A stretch of DNA of 61,999 nucleotides from Acanthaster planci (Eukaryota > Echinodermata > Asteroidea > Valvatida > Acanthasteridae): the NCBI RefSeq assembly GCF_001949145.1, contig NW_019091521.1, positions 204,412-266,410 of the forward strand, read 5' to 3'. The notes beneath the pieces are model-generated. The model was not told the origin of the DNA. It did not search any database and worked only from the letters and a program-made list of their open reading frames with translations. Of this stretch, positions 1-14,600 are shown piece after piece; positions within the stretch are counted from its first letter, which is position 1; the number at the start of each line of letters is the position of its first letter. Made by a program: the position numbers and the translations under genes.

Positions 1-835
1 ACACCACACATGCTGGCAGTGATAGTGACGAGCCATACGCTTTAACTCAGTTCAGTAAGTAAACTTTGCAACGAACGCCAAAGGCTAACTAGCTGTAGCT
101 AACTTTAAAAAACAAGCATAAATAAAATATAAACTTTTAACTTGCACATAATGGATGTCATGGCAGACATCGGAAGAAAATGTGAAATTTTTAATATCAA
201 TTTGGTATGTTTGGCAGTTCGAACATGTCATGACATGTTGAAGCTAGATAAGAGGCGACGACCGCGACGATTGGCTGGCAAGTACAGATGTACTACTGAT
301 GAGTGATGTATAGGCGGAATATATGCCTTACATTTAGCATTAAACGTATTGCCACTACCAAATACATGTACGTAGGGGTTAGTCTGAATGTTACTGTATT
401 GATATGGCATGCTCTAGTTTTAGGACCTTAAAATGGGCGCTTTCTATTAATTACATTTTTAGTAAGGTGTGCTAGCTGGGCCTGGGATATGTTTAGCTGG
501 AAAAGCTAGGTTCAGCTAGTAGAAATACCAACACAAGGGCATCAATCCATTTTTAAAAGTAGGGGGGGGGACATAGCCCTGATTAGAACAAACATGACAA
601 ATGTGAATGCAAAGCACGAAAGCCCTGAGCATAAGCAGTGTGGGGTCAGGAAAATTTTGGAGTATAGATGCTGTGTGGTGTGATCTGAGACAATTTGTGG
701 CTACTTTGGGTATACATTTTCACTAGGTTTTGGACAAAAGTGGGGTGAGGGGACAATTGATTCCTCCGCTTGGAAAAATGGGGACATGTCCCCCCATCTC
801 CCACCAATTGATGCCCATGACACTAGCCCCGTAAA
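1..835. repeat. Dispersed/duplicated block, copy 1
   Basis: No gene is visible here. From about base 40 to 835 the sequence aligns in order with 46290-47915: shared stretches include the ATGTCATGGCAG segment (about 152 versus 46397), the GAGTGATGT segment (301 versus 46503), the CCTTAAAATGG segment (426 versus 46589), AATCCATTTTTAAAAGT (544 versus 47573) and CATGACACTAGCCC (818 versus 47895). The downstream copy carries about 900 bp of extra sequence, including SINE material, after base 46625. It is either an old segmental duplication or two members of a long interspersed repeat family; no coding frame is conserved between copies. Confidence 0.75.
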
Positions 836-977
836 TCATGCTATGGGGCCCAGGTACATGAGGGACTGGACTGCCTCGGTGCCCTGGCAGTGCAGTACAT
901 GGCCCCATTTATCTGTTTATGGGGATATACCAGCATGTTACATGTACATGAACTTCCATGCACGAGCCCTACTCTCA

Positions 978-1535
978 TGACCGCAGTCTTACTACCGTAC
1001 GTCAACACATTGTCAACTTAACACACACAGTACTGTCAACACATTGTCAACACCCCTTAAATGCATTTAAAAAGAAAAGAAGCAGTATTTGACTGTAAAG
1101 CATTTGTCAAAGGACATTTTGGCTAAACTTCAAAAGGTTAGACTCTCAACAATTGACTTTTTAGTTCACGAAAATTGCTTACTGTCCTCCAAACCCTGGG
1201 CCAAGAGGCCTCAAGGGCATCTCGGACCATACCATTAAATTAAAGGGGTAATATTATACGATACACCAACATCAGACGTGTCAGATTGGGAGTTTACCCA
1301 TTTCCCCAAAAAGTCTTCCATGGGCTTTTTGCCAGTCCCTGTGATCAGAAAAGACTCCATTTTCAAAATTGAAATGTAACCTCAAACCACCGGAAGTTCT
1401 TTTTTAACCCAAATTTGTATCACAGTTCTGTGGCTGTTAAGCTGATTTACAATGTGGGATTGCATTTTGGATGTGTTGATGGCGTGTTGAATGTGTTGAC
1501 CATGTTGGGCGTGTGTTGAGGGTGATTAGTAAGAC
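978..1535. mobile_element. TIR element with 11-bp target-site duplication (Mutator-like MITE?)
   Basis: The 11-mer CCCTACTCTCA occurs at 967-977 and again at 1536-1546. Just inside lie inverted ends: GTCTTACTA reading inwards from about 986, and its complement TAGTAAGAC ending at 1535. Both subterminal regions carry many copies of the CAACACA motif in opposite orientation (1000-1055 and 1465-1520). There is no transposase frame, so it would be non-autonomous. Duplications of 9-11 bp are usual for Mutator-like elements, hence the tentative class. The left end has about eight extra bases before the matching TIR core. Confidence 0.6.
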
Positions 1536-1546
1536 CCCTACTCTCA

Positions 1547-2581
1547 GGGTCAGAGTATCATAACCATAGAGTGGAGCGACAGTAAGCACCCACATGTGTA
1601 CATGTACATACACAAAAGGCTGAAAAACTTACATGTACATGTGGTTGAACTCGCAGGTGTTCATGACTTTAAACAAATGTGTCTACGAGAGGCCCAGTGT
1701 GGAATTGTTTCTGTTTTTATACGAGTATCTAACAGGAATAGGTATCAGTAACATTTTGAAGAAAAGAGGATTGTTTTAAAGATCACACTGTACTGGTGGC
1801 AGGAAGGAAAGACCTAAAAATTGATAGTATGACCATTCTGGAAATGTTTTTTTCCTGGGTAATGCTGGTGAACTTCCTGTAGTTGCTTCTGCCTGGTTTT
1901 GATGACTTCCTGGACTTGTCTTGTTTTGTTTAATGGTTTAACTTTTATTATTGTTGCTGATATTGGCCAACAGTAAATCATTATCTGTAACAGTTGTAAT
2001 TAAATTTTAAATCTCCGGTTTGTATTTGGAGGCAAAATGAGGAAAGTATAATTACTATATATTAATGCCACCTGCATTTTTTGCACAGGAAAGATTGTGC
2101 TTTGCCACTTTGCCACAAAGTGGTCACCAGATCCAGGAAAACCCCTTTGGTAATAATGTAAATCTCAGGCTCCTTGCCAATTCCAAATGAAAATCCTCCT
2201 GAAATGGTGACATAAGAAAGCCAGAAGTGCACGGTTCGTTGCACCGTGGCTTATTGGCATGATGCAGGCAATGGGAAAAAGGTATTTTGTGCAGATTAAC
2301 ACCACGGATAAGTCGTGGTTTCAATCTTGTAGTTATGGGCTTGATGGGTGACAGGAGATGTTTATGATGGCAAGCTGGGATGAAGCATCGTGCACCTTGC
2401 TGATGTAATGTGCGTATTCAGTTAACATGCTGGTACAACTGTAAAAGCATTCCCAGACTGTGAGTGTGAATATCCACTGCCGCTTCTGTTGACTTGTTTG
2501 TATCAAGTCTTAACGTGACTTTCTCTTTTTTAAATCTGAATATTCCAGGGTCTTCTCTGTATCCGTCTAATCCCTTGCAAA
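1547..2581. other. Upstream flank of the TNF-receptor-like gene, no gene seen
   Basis: No conserved coding frame, RNA gene or repeat was recognised between the TIR element and the predicted signal-peptide exon. The stretch presumably contains the promoter and any 5' untranslated exon of the downstream gene, but no core promoter motif stands out. Confidence 0.4.
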
Positions 2582-2665
2582 ATGCCCAAGCTTCACGTGT
2601 TGTCAATGTCAGTTGTCATTGTCATGGCATTTATAGTCCCATATGGTATCAAAGCCAGCACCACA
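2582..2665 (+). CDS. Exon 1 of the TNF-receptor-like gene: signal peptide
   Basis: The ATG at 2582 opens 28 codons starting MPKLHVLSMS, with a hydrophobic core (VVIVMAFIV) and a likely cleavage after a small residue near residues 24-26. The exon ends with a textbook donor, ACA then gtaagt, in phase 0. The next exon enters in phase 0 after ttttcag. The other frame, open from 2494, reads across this donor and is not the gene. Confidence 0.65.
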
Positions 2666-5600
2666 GTAAGTACATGCACATATTAATTTTATCTCCAGGA
2701 CTTTATCACAATGGCTGTGCTCATTTGGAAATACGCATTTCTTCTGTTCAGCTTCGGCCCTCCAAGATCTTTCAGATCCATTCAGAAAATTTCAAATTGT
2801 TAAATTTAAAAAGGTTTTACAGAATCACAGAAACTGTTCTAAGGCATAGACCCTGCCCCACTGAATTCCACAACTAGGCTGGTGATAGGCAGGGGTTTTC
2901 TGTGTACGTACATGTAGCATTCTGATGATGTCTATGCTCATGGCCATGCTCAGTGCCGTGAATTTATGCTTAGTTGGATTTCAAAATGTTGGGTTAGTTG
3001 AACCAGTCTATGGAGGTTGAGTGTGCGAGGAACCCTCAAACAGCCATGGGCCACAGATGGATGGCTTATCTAATATCACTCCAAGACATAGTCAGGAGTG
3101 TCAAAAAAGTGAACAAATGATCACCAAGGATGAGTGTTTGCAAAGTCCAAATTTCTGCAGGAAAGGGATTGTGGAACTTGTCATTCTAAAAAGCTGTTAT
3201 TTTTCCTCTAAAATTAATAATGTCCCTGGGCAAGTTCATACATAATTGCAACACACTAGAAAGGTGCAGAAATGTCCATGGATGTATTTATTAAGGGAAG
3301 AGGTAGTGTGTTTGTTATCTGCCATCCTAAAAACGTCTCTGGTTAGTCATTTGGATTATTGCCCATTCCTCTTCCCCACTGTGAATTTGTATAACTTCAA
3401 AGTGGTCCAAATTATGAAACGAATTGTCTATATATATAGCATATGCCCTGGTAGTTGTGGTCACTGTTCAGTTTGCCCTGTTCATGTGTAGATTGGTATC
3501 ACGTTCAAGATAATAACTTGCAGTTTGGGGATGATCTTGATGTCCTTATCCACTTCTTCAGAAAGTGTCAAAAATTAGAAAGATCTTCAAACGCTTCCTC
3601 AAAAGGATTGGTTCTCAAGCTTTGGGTGTCCTGGCTCCAGCCCCCAAACTTGATGGACCCTGCCTGGGGCTGGGGGAAGAGCTACACCTTTGCAGTACAT
3701 GTATTTTTGATTTCTCATGGTTTTCAGCCTCTAGAGCTGTTAGCTTGTGAAAAGCGAACTGACGAAAATAGTGATACACCAGAGACTGTCTGCGGTGCTC
3801 AGATGAACTGTTACTGCGGGGAGGGATCATTCGTGAACTGCAGTTTGGTCATGAGTGGCAGTAACATAGAGTAAGTTTGTTAAGTGATGGGGGGATTGGG
3901 GTTTGGGGATATCAAGTGTCTGATTCTATAGCAAAGTAATTATGTGTCTTTGGGCATGATTGGGGGTACTTGAAATATTTTGTTGGAGTGAAATAGTTGT
4001 TATCAAAGCCAGCATTTCTTCAACAGCTCGTAGTTTGACTGTAAGAAGCGTTATACGAGGCAGAGTTTTCGACAGTTTCAATCTCATGTTTTGACCAACT
4101 TACGTTTGTCATCATCAGTTTCTTGTTGAGGGTCTGTGTTGCTCAGGCTGTTCTGGCCAAGGATGATTACCTCAAGTTCAGTTCACTGACACTTTGAGCA
4201 GAAGAAAAAGGAAGAAGCAAAAGAAAAGAAAATAACCAAAAAATGCCTTTTTCGCAAAATTGCGAAAAAGCCAAAAACAGAACAAAATGAATAAGCGTCT
4301 TGTAATGAGCCAAAGATAAGACTGTTACACGCATGATGGGATGAAATGCTTTGCAAAAACGCTCAATTCATGTAATAATTTGTTTAAATAATTACATAAT
4401 TTGTTTTAATTCCAAGACCACTGACTTAATTACTGTGTTTTCAACTGATAAATGGGCGATTCACAGTTCAGTGCACCATCGAGAGGTTGCCATAGAGAGG
4501 CCTTTATTACAGTCAGTGCATTGTGGGAATATAAGTTAAATTCCTCAGATATGCTGTTCATGGATAACTTGAATTGTTTACAATATTTATTTTTCTGGAA
4601 TGAAGCTCTGAAATTTTTTTTGAGTATCAGCGTTAAATAATCAAGGTGGTGGTTTATCAAGAGGTGAGGAATGCCCTGATCAACGGAAATATGTTCTAAA
4701 ATTTCCCACCAACATTCTCTACATTTCAAGTCATGGTGAGTCAGCCACATCTTTTTCGACTGTAAAACTTGAAAAAAAAGGCCTCTCTGTGGCAACCTTT
4801 GAGTGGCCTGCCATATTGTGAATTGCCCATATTAAGGCACATAAAATTGTCAGTCATTTCCAAATAGCAATGGCATGTATGCAACACACATTTACAGGCC
4901 TAAATTGTACATATCTCTGGTACATTCTACATGTGCATACATGTACATGGAGAAAGGCCATTTTCAACAAGAACACGTGGGACAAGTTTTGTCTTCCCTC
5001 ACTGAAGGATCAGTAGCATACCAATAATTTTCCAGATATTCAGGAAGGTAACCTTATGTATTTCTAATCTTCCCTCACCAGTTGTGATACACAGTGTAGC
5101 AGTTGTTCTCCCAGTTCAGGCGAATATGCCCCTTTCGAAAACCGATGTACCAGTTGTCGAAATGCAACTGTCTGTAAAGCAAATGAAGAGGTAATTTAAA
5201 CTTGAAAAACATTTCTGGCTGTTGCTGATTTTTCTTTCTGTCGTCGGGGGGGGGTAGGCCCAGGACCTCGGCTGATACATGCCTGTGCCTTTTGAAAACT
5301 TAATTTGCATGCATATAAAGGGGTCATTCCATGAGGTTTGGGCACAATTTGTGATGGTGTCAATTGTTAGATGGGTTCTATAAAAATGAACAGCTATCTC
5401 CCTTCATGTGGATTTCAAATTACACATCTTTCAAGACTGAATACCGAGGTGTGTATCACTTTTACAGAGTACATGTAAATGACCTACTCTACAAGACTAC
5501 AAGTCGTGACAGGTGGTAAAAGTTACCCATGTAACGAGGACACTGTCACAAATTGTGCCCCAACCTCATGGCATGACCCAAAGACATTCACATTAAGCTT

Positions 5601-8600
5601 CTGTCAGGTACGTCAGAAAGAGACTTTTGAGGTGCTTATTGGTGGCAGCAGATACTCTGATCCATGCTGCTCGTCCACTTGTGGTTGCGTCTTTTTGAAT
5701 GTGCACACATTAGCTCAAACATAACGTGCCCGGGGAACACATTTTTCTTAGGGGGTGCTGAGGTTGTAAAATCATAAATATCGAGGGTTTTTCGGTGGAT
5801 CTCTGACATTGGTGAGTTTGATTATGTTAGTGGCTTAACGTGGTCACAGTTGAGGGTGCTGTTTTGTACACCAGTACCCAGGTCCAAAAATGTTAGGGTT
5901 GCTTCATCACCCAGAGCACCCCCCCCCCATTCCCGCGGGCTGGAAACATGATGAAAACAGTAGTGGCCTGGTCAGGTGGGATTGGTACGTGCATGTCTGC
6001 CTACCATGCATCTTAAAGTCTCCCATTCAATGTGACACAGAGTCATTGTTATGGAAATCGATAGTTTTATACTCCTTTGCTCGTGTCTGCCGGCATGTCT
6101 GTGGGAAAAGTAAATCGAATCACAATGACGCGTATCGGAGAAAAAAATGGACATTTCTTGACAGCAATTTGTCCTTACTGTCATAAACTTTAATACAGGC
6201 ATGACTTACGATTCCTGACAAAATAATTGAATACGAAAAGGATGGGTACTAAGACATTTTTTCAACAATATCGAATGTGTCTAAGAAACCCCATTGGCTC
6301 TTTTTAGTGTGAAGCCGATCCTGGAGGATTCTAATTGAATACTCTCTCTTAATATAAAGCAGCATCTATTGTTATCTGTGGCCTGGTCTACCCATGTTAA
6401 TTTGTAGCAAATTAAAAGAAAGAAAAGGAGGAATCTCAGATCCCATTTATGTAGCCATTAGATGAGATGTTTTCACAAGAGTCCTGCCTGATTGTTGATG
6501 TCATTTTTTTCTTCAAAACCCAAGGTTGATAAAGAGGTCACTGGAAGGTCAGACAGGACTTGCCGGTGCCGTGACTGGCCCATCCCACGTGATGGTGAGA
6601 AATCCCCAAACTTCTTTCTGGAGACTCGTTCACCGTGGTTAGACATCGTGAACAGTATTTGTACATGATCAGTCACATAGGGCTAGGCTTGCCCTTTGCA
6701 AAACAGAATTTGTTTTCCAATTTAATCCTTCTTGACTGGTTCTCCCATTTTACTTTGTCTTTGTCCTGATTTTGTGTTTAAAAGCTCCTCTGTTCCAACC
6801 CCCCTCTCCCAGCTTTGCTGGTTGGAGGGTTCTCCATTGGCATTCTGCACACGTGCCATTTCAAGTGAGGAGATCACTGTGGCATTGAAAGACAAAGTGG
6901 TTGGTGCTCTGTGTGCAGCGTGCATGAGCCTGTGCATGCAGATGGTGACTTCCCACCAAAGGACCATCACTGTTATGTACAAAGACGCCCTCCCTTGTTG
7001 CCGCTCAGAGTGGATTGTGACCAATTTTGCAATGTTTTGTATTGCAGTTTGTGAGCTACACAATTGCACTGACTTGAGTTGCCCACCCTGCCCTGAACCC
7101 AGCTCATGTCCAACACCAACAGGTGGGAGCTTTGGAAGTATTTTTTTATTAATGGCCTCTTACTAGTTCCCCTTAACAACAGATACTGACAAAAGAGAAG
7201 GGTTACCGAGGACTGGTAGGGCTGGATAGCTCAGTTGGTAGAGCGCCGTTGCAGTATTCATATCCCACTCCAGTTGATTTCTTTGTTCATCTTTATAATT
7301 AATATGCAATCACCTAGATAGCTTCTATTTAAAGAATAAGTATATTTTATTTTATTTTTGTGTGTGTCAGACCTTAGAAATCGTGCCTATAGTTAGGGCT
7401 GTGCTGAATGTCGGAGTAACTTAATACTCAATGGATTATCGAATATTCAAATATTATTTTTCGAATTTGAATTTGTGATTGCAAAATTTATTAAAAGGAA
7501 GGGAACTTTTTTTTTTTTAAATGAGAAAAAATGTACTATTGAGGCTTGTTTCAGCAGATTTAAATGAAAAGCAACAGAAATCAAAAAAAGTAATTATTCA
7601 TTAAACAGTTTAAAAGGAAGAGAAATTTTCAACTGGGCAAGAAGAAATGTTCATCTCTCAAATCTAGCTAAATCATGGCTGGAGATACTCCTAGATGGGA
7701 GAAGCTATTATGTACAATTGTGTGCGTTATTGCAAGTGATTTTGTATATGGTTTGTTCATCAACAATCTGCCAGTCGGTACAACCGAATATTCGTATATT
7801 CGATCAAATTGAAGGGCGAATATTCAAATAGTGAATTATTTGAATTGACTCCGCCCTACCTAAGGTAATTACTCCAATTGCTGTTTATTAACCAGTGATA
7901 CGGTCAGGTGCTTCAAATGGAATTCAGTGATGTCTCCAATTAATTCAGTAGTATTTTCAAACTTGGGCACTGTTGAAAGTACATGTACATGTACGTTTGA
8001 TAACCGATGAAAAATATTTGTGAAAATTGACAAAAACCCTTGAAAAGTTGCGTGAAAGTTAAAAATCAATCAATGTAACAAATGCAGACTTTGAGGAAAT
8101 GAAGTGAGTATTTTCTTGTTTGTTTTGTGTAGCTGTGGAAGTGACAGAGCAATCTCGGTGTCCTCGTCTTGGACCTGACACATTTGGTGAGTGCTCCGAT
8201 AGACTTTCTAGGCACAAGTTTGTAGTAGGAGGCCTGTTCTCTTTTGCCTACCTCCTCGTCTTGAGATGTGTTGCACATACTGTATGCATTAGTGCTTTAG
8301 TTAGGTTGCCATATATAAATTACATGTACAAAAGTAAAAAGGGCATCCCCCCCACATTCTCAGCCCAAGAAATTGTATTGGCCTCCGTACGTCACGCTTG
8401 ATTTCTCTCAAGTGCACAAGTTGGTAGTGCTTTGTATTTGTGCAACTGCATGTAGGTTGTCCAATCAGTTGATTTTGTTTCAGAGATTATGCTGATAATT
8501 ACTCTCTCACCAGTCTGTGACACTTTATCCGTGAGATTTTCAGGCGGTGTTAGCAGTTGTTTTTCCCCCTTACCAAAAGTGCAAACCCCATAATGCGAGC

Positions 8601-11600
8601 AAATCTGTGTATATGTGCCCAGGAGTGTGGTTCAAAGTCCAGTTTTTAGTTGCTGTAGTTTTAGCAACTGATATAATTGAGACATTTTCAAACATGGAGA
8701 TTGCTTCTCTGTATAGGACATTTGGTTCTTTTTTTCATAGTTTGAATTTTTTTTTGCACAAGGTATAGTAAGAAATATCTTGACTTGTGCCGTTGTATCA
8801 AGTACACCTGCAGCTGATTTCATGAAACTTTACACAATGGCGTAATGTCACACCTTATTTTTTTATAATGGTGTCCGTTGCACAACAAATTAAGATTGAA
8901 TTCAGGTAACTCACGCTCAGTAAGTTATGCTGTAACTTATGCGATCAGTTTAGGTTGCATAAGTTACACTGAACAAAGCAAAACTGAATGGTGTGACAAA
9001 CTCACGGTGTTTAGTTCAGGCTCATCTTTGCTGAATGTAACGAGGCTTATACGAGAAACGTACACCCTTGTTTTGGAAGGTAATGAAAAACTTGTTTGGC
9101 TGTAAGAGAAGTGGCCTGCTGGATGCCCTCATTTGAAATCTCTGAATAAAATCTGTTGAAATGCAGCTGCCACTTCTTTTCTTGTGGTGCCCCTTGATAA
9201 CATGTGTGCATCCCAAGGTGCCCCTCTCCCGGACATTCAGCCCTAGTTACGCCACTGAGCCTGATTCTGTTATTGTGTGGAATCCTTGATGTTTACGGAG
9301 GAGTCAACTAAATCATTGAGAAAATGTCCTGAGCACTTCATTAAAAATAGTAGAGGTACTAATAAAAGTCTATGAGTACTCAAACACTTGATATCCACCT
9401 ACAAATAGCAGGCAGCTGGTACTCAGTTTGTTGGCTCAAAACGGTTTTTTTCAAAATCCAAATCTCAAGCAACCCATCCCGAAGCAAAAACTGTTAGTTG
9501 CTCATAGAAATGAAATAACAACATTTTTAACATGTCCTTGAATGCTTCAAATGTAATTCCTTGTTTATTTAATTTCACTGTGTTTTTGTAACTGCACGGC
9601 AAGTGGAACTTGTTTATTGGGAATTACACAGTGGCAAAATGTAGAAATTAAGGACTATTCTTGCTGTAAGTGTTCTGCTCGCTTTGTACATGTATATAAG
9701 TGGTTGATCAAAGTTCTTGGCCAGACTGGCTGTGTTGTTAATGTGAATGACTGCTGTATTGGTACCTGGGTGCTGTTTACATGTATTCCTTTTTTCCCCC
9801 ATTATGTTTTCTTGGCAGATGGCAAATCTTTTGGAAAAGGTTGCGCAGTTGGTGCTGCAGTAATGTTTGTTGTACATGTATGTGTACTTCTTGTACTGTG
9901 TTATAGACGTGGTTATATTTGTTGCTTTAAAAAGCAAGATTGTACATGTAAGTAGTCATTTCAATATTTAGCTTCTTTTGTAGGTACAGTCATGGCATAT
10001 GAAAAATCACATCTCTATGTAGCAAACCATCTGGAGATATTGGAGATATTTTTGTGAGCCTGCTTTGTCAATCTCCTGCACTTTAGAGACTCAAACATTC
10101 ATTCCAACAGTGTCATTCCAACAGTGTTGCCCAAAGAGTACATCTGTCATTTTTAACACCAGGTCGCTACATCTGTCTTTTCCTGGTTGCCCAGCTTTTA
10201 AACTTCAGAAACACTTCTCATTTCTCCATTTCAGCTCCCGCTTTGAATCCCAAATTCTGTTTCGTTCTAACACCTTTCTGGAAACCAATAAGGGAACACA
10301 TGACCCTGCATGGCCCCCGCCAGACTGGTCTGTTCCAGCGTGGAACACATGTTGGTTGCACAATGCTTGCCTCCTCCGGATAATGCTTTGTCTTAGGTGA
10401 AGAGGAAGAAGATCTTCCTAAATCAAATATCTGCCTATCCCATCGGCCCTCCACATTTCATCAGAGGATTTTCTGCAGAGCTTTTTTCTTGTGTGTTGAA
10501 ATGCTTTTAACTTTCTGTTTTTGCCAGTGTTTGTGAAGGGTATTCTAAATTCCAAGTCCCCATTGAAAACTCAGTTTTGAAGGCTGCTTCCATTGTCAGC
10601 CTCCAAATGTTTGTTTATTTAGATATGCCCTAATGTATTTCCCTTTGCTTTATCACATCAAGCCAATTTAATGCCTCCCTCATCATTATTATGTCAGTTT
10701 TACCCTAAAAGAGCCCACGGCAGTGGAGGATTTTCTCTGTGCTTGTTGCAATGCATTATGTTCACCTAGCGTAGCCTTCAGGCAGTGGGGATGGAATAGT
10801 TTCAAGGGGGGGGTAGCTGGGAGATCATCAGGCACCAGCAATTAATGAGCTGATCCATTAAGCCCCACCCCATTATCTGGTTTGTAAGTGACTTTGTCAC
10901 AAAGGTGGACACGCCATGATTTGCAGGCTCCCATTGGACGATTGCTGAAGTTGTACATTCACTTCCGGTTCCATGGTTCCATGTAAACGGCGATCAGTCC
11001 ATGATAACTCTATGTCCAGTGCATGTGCAGTGGGCATGGTTTAAACTGCAGTGACGTCACACTTACGAACTGGACATGGTAGGCCCTGCAAAAAGTGGGG
11101 TCATGTCCACCCAATCGAAAAAGAGGGGGGGAGCAGTATCCCCCTGACCCTCTGCCTCTGCTGCCAGTGCATTTAGGAGGTTTTCCAGTAATGTCTAGTG
11201 CTCATGCAGGTAACCATAAAAACAAACAGCTATTTCACTGTCTTGCTCATATTTGATTTTAGCCGCAATTTTTTACTCAGCCTCATTCTTTCCTTTCTTT
11301 TATCTGCTTAGCCTCTCAGACGCCTCTAACCCTGAAGTGGTTCCAGTATGTGCAATGGCTGACACGTTGTACATGATTGGCATTGATGACTGCTTTTGCA
11401 TTTCGCCTGCTTGATGTGACCTCTGCCCTTATCATCGGACCCACTGTTAGCCAGTGTAATGACCAAATAAGTGACTCAGATGCATTTTTCTGTAATGACT
11501 TGACTCAACCCGAGCATTATGTCCGACTGACTTAATGCTCAAGTCGCTGTGGGAAGTCATTTAACTTGACGGGAATGCTTTTAGGTTCCCAAAAGCATAA

Positions 11601-14600
11601 CAAAACCCGGAATTTCATAGTCTTTGTAATGAGGATGCTTGATCTTAACAATTGTACTGCTCCCAGCATGGCACATGTTTAAATTTAACCTTGTACATGC
11701 ATGTAGTTAGTACAATTAGGCATCATATTGAAGCCACACAGGAGTGTAAAGTGTACAGTAAGGTATGGATATTAGCAATGGCATGTTATCATTGATATTG
11801 CATTGCAGACACTTCTCACTTGGCTCAAAATCATATGGCAAAATGCAACTCAACTCTGACTCAACTTCAGTTGAGTTGGCCTAATTGATTGGCGATCAGA
11901 GACTTGGTGTGACTTCAGACTCAAGACACAGACTCAACCAGAGGCTTGAGCTAACATGAGATGCATTTCAACACTGCCATGATCCCTTTGCCAGTCTTTA
12001 ATACTATACAGCAGGACTGTGCAGTAGCTGGACTGGACCTAATATATCCCATTCGGAGCTAACTTTTCTGACGTTGATTGCATGTGCTAACTTAGAGGTG
12101 TGCTTTGCTATTCATATCTCCTAGCTGCCCAACTTCATTGGAATTCTAGCCACAAAGATTCTTTACTTGTGTTTGCCTTCTGTATGTAGAGGTCATCACG
12201 GTCTGAGACTTTGTGGTGAAAGTGATTAAAAATTAATTTGTACGACAGCATGACTGGACTCAACTGATGTACAGTTGACATAGAAAAGACATCTTGCAAT
12301 GGAACATGTTTATTCTATTTGTTGATTTTTTCTAGTTTTTGAGGTTTTGAATGACAGTGTTTGAAATTTGTATATTGTTGCCGTCAGTTTTCCGTCAAGT
12401 GTTTTTGATAATTAAGGAACTTTTATCAAATGTGACCATACCAACAAGAAAACTGTGTTTGTAACAGTTGTGCTTTTTCTATCACTTTTTAGGGATAAAC
12501 CTTGCAAGGAGGATTTGCTGTAACGAAGGTAACAAGCACAATGTTCCGCATTTGTAAATGGGCAGAATCAGTTGTTTCTTTCTGGCCAATATCACCCTTG
12601 TGGCCAGAGGTTAGATTAATGTACAAAAAAGAAAAGTGTACGTTGTGACCCATGTTTGACGCTAGTTTCCCCTTGGCAAATAACTGCAAACTAACAGCAA
12701 TGATTTCTTTTGGTGCAGTTAAGTAGTAAATCTGCCTTTACATCCCATTTAACCCCATTTTGGATTTCATTTGCCACAGGGATTTTGGGCACCTTTCAAG
12801 GTTTTTTTAAGTTATGAATGTAGTTGTGTGAGTCCATGTGTGATATCATTTCAGGAGGCAGCTTCAAAGTGATAGTCATTTCAGAATGAAAGTCTGCTAA
12901 AAGTATTGAAGTTTTGCTATCGTAATTTTTTCTCAGTTAATTTGCTTTTCCAAGTCTTTGACAGTTGGCCAGTGAGCAAAGATCTCTTGTAAACATTTTC
13001 TTTGAGCAAATTTTCAATTTATAATAGAACTCCCACAATAGAGTACCGAAGTGAATACATCATGCGCACAATTAGTGTGTAAAAGGCATTAGCGCAAGAA
13101 CCAGCGCGTGAACCGACTCGCACGCGTACTCCATTCATTTGTACAGCACTTTCTTTTTCACAGTGACATCACACTTTGGTACTCTATGAACAGTGTCTTC
13201 TGAAATGGCGCTACAGCAGCCATGCCTTCATTTGTCAGGGAATACATGGAAAGGTCCATGGTTAAAAAAAAAGCACTGTTCAATAAGACATCACCCATTT
13301 TCCCATAACAAGTTTGTAAGTGTACAAAGCATGTTCTTTTCCCTGGCCCCTCCCGAAGGATGCACAAGAAAATGATGATGGCTGAGATGATTTTTGAACT
13401 TTGATAGACACGTACGCTCATGGTTTCTGTGCTTGGGAAATGTGTCCCACACCCAGGGGATATGTGTACTTCCATTTACCGTACTTCTGGAAGAAATCAA
13501 TTAAGAAACAATATTAGTGAGCTGAAACATAAATTTCCCCGGTCCTTATACATGTAGCCGCCATTTTTATTCATTTAAGAGGAAAAGAAAGATGCAGAAA
13601 ATCCATTGTCAAGTGTAATTCATGTCAAAGACCCTGAACTCCAAATTACGTGTTCCTGAACTCAGAATGATTTGTTCTTTCTTGTTCAAGGGGAAGACGG
13701 ACAAAACGGCAATTCACATCAACCAGGTAATGAGCACAGGAGCAGTTTTTCTTCGCGTTTTAAAAGCGCCCGTTTGTTCTTGGGCAGGAAACAACCCACC
13801 GTGCAATTTGCTATTTGCACGAAAATTGTAAATCACATACATTTGCTGCAGAAAACTACTATGTCGCTGGCACAGAATTAGTGCGCACGTGATTCTGAGG
13901 TAGTTTTGCAAAATATGGACAGCATAATTCTTCATGAGTGCTATTTTTTCTCAATTGTTTTTGAGTGAACAAGAGGGTGCACCCTGTTACCTAGCAACTG
14001 CATCCCACACCAATGTGTAACTGTGATGTGTAGTACTGTGTGTACATGTGTTCATCATAAACCCAGTGAGAAAAATGTCAACAGCAGACAGGAAATGAAG
14101 TCAGTTGGATGTACAAAGTACTTTTGAATTAACGTTTGCCAGCAAAGCACTGGAAAAGGTCTTGAAAAGTACTTGGTACTTCCAAAATACTTTGTACTTC
14201 AAGCTTAGTTAGTTTGTGCAATATCCCGATTATCCTTATTTTTTGTGCAATTATTGAACATGCTGTTCACACTAAACCATTGTAATCTGTGACAGCAAGG
14301 TACATGTTATTGACAGGGTATCAATCTCTCAAGTTGCAGATGTTGAAATTCTTACGTTTCTGCTGTAGTGTCAACCCAAACTGTGGACCAAAATGAACAA
14401 AATGAAAAATTTCTGTTCTTTTTACAGCACAGCACAAAAATGTGACATACCTAATGAGTAGAGATACGTGTATTTCATTTGTTCTGGCAGCTAACCCATT
14501 TTTGTGCTTCGAGATGTTTACTTTATGATATTGGTGTTGAAATTCTCACTTTACTTTTTCCACTTATTCTTCAAGTTCACACATGAACCTGTTGTTTTGT

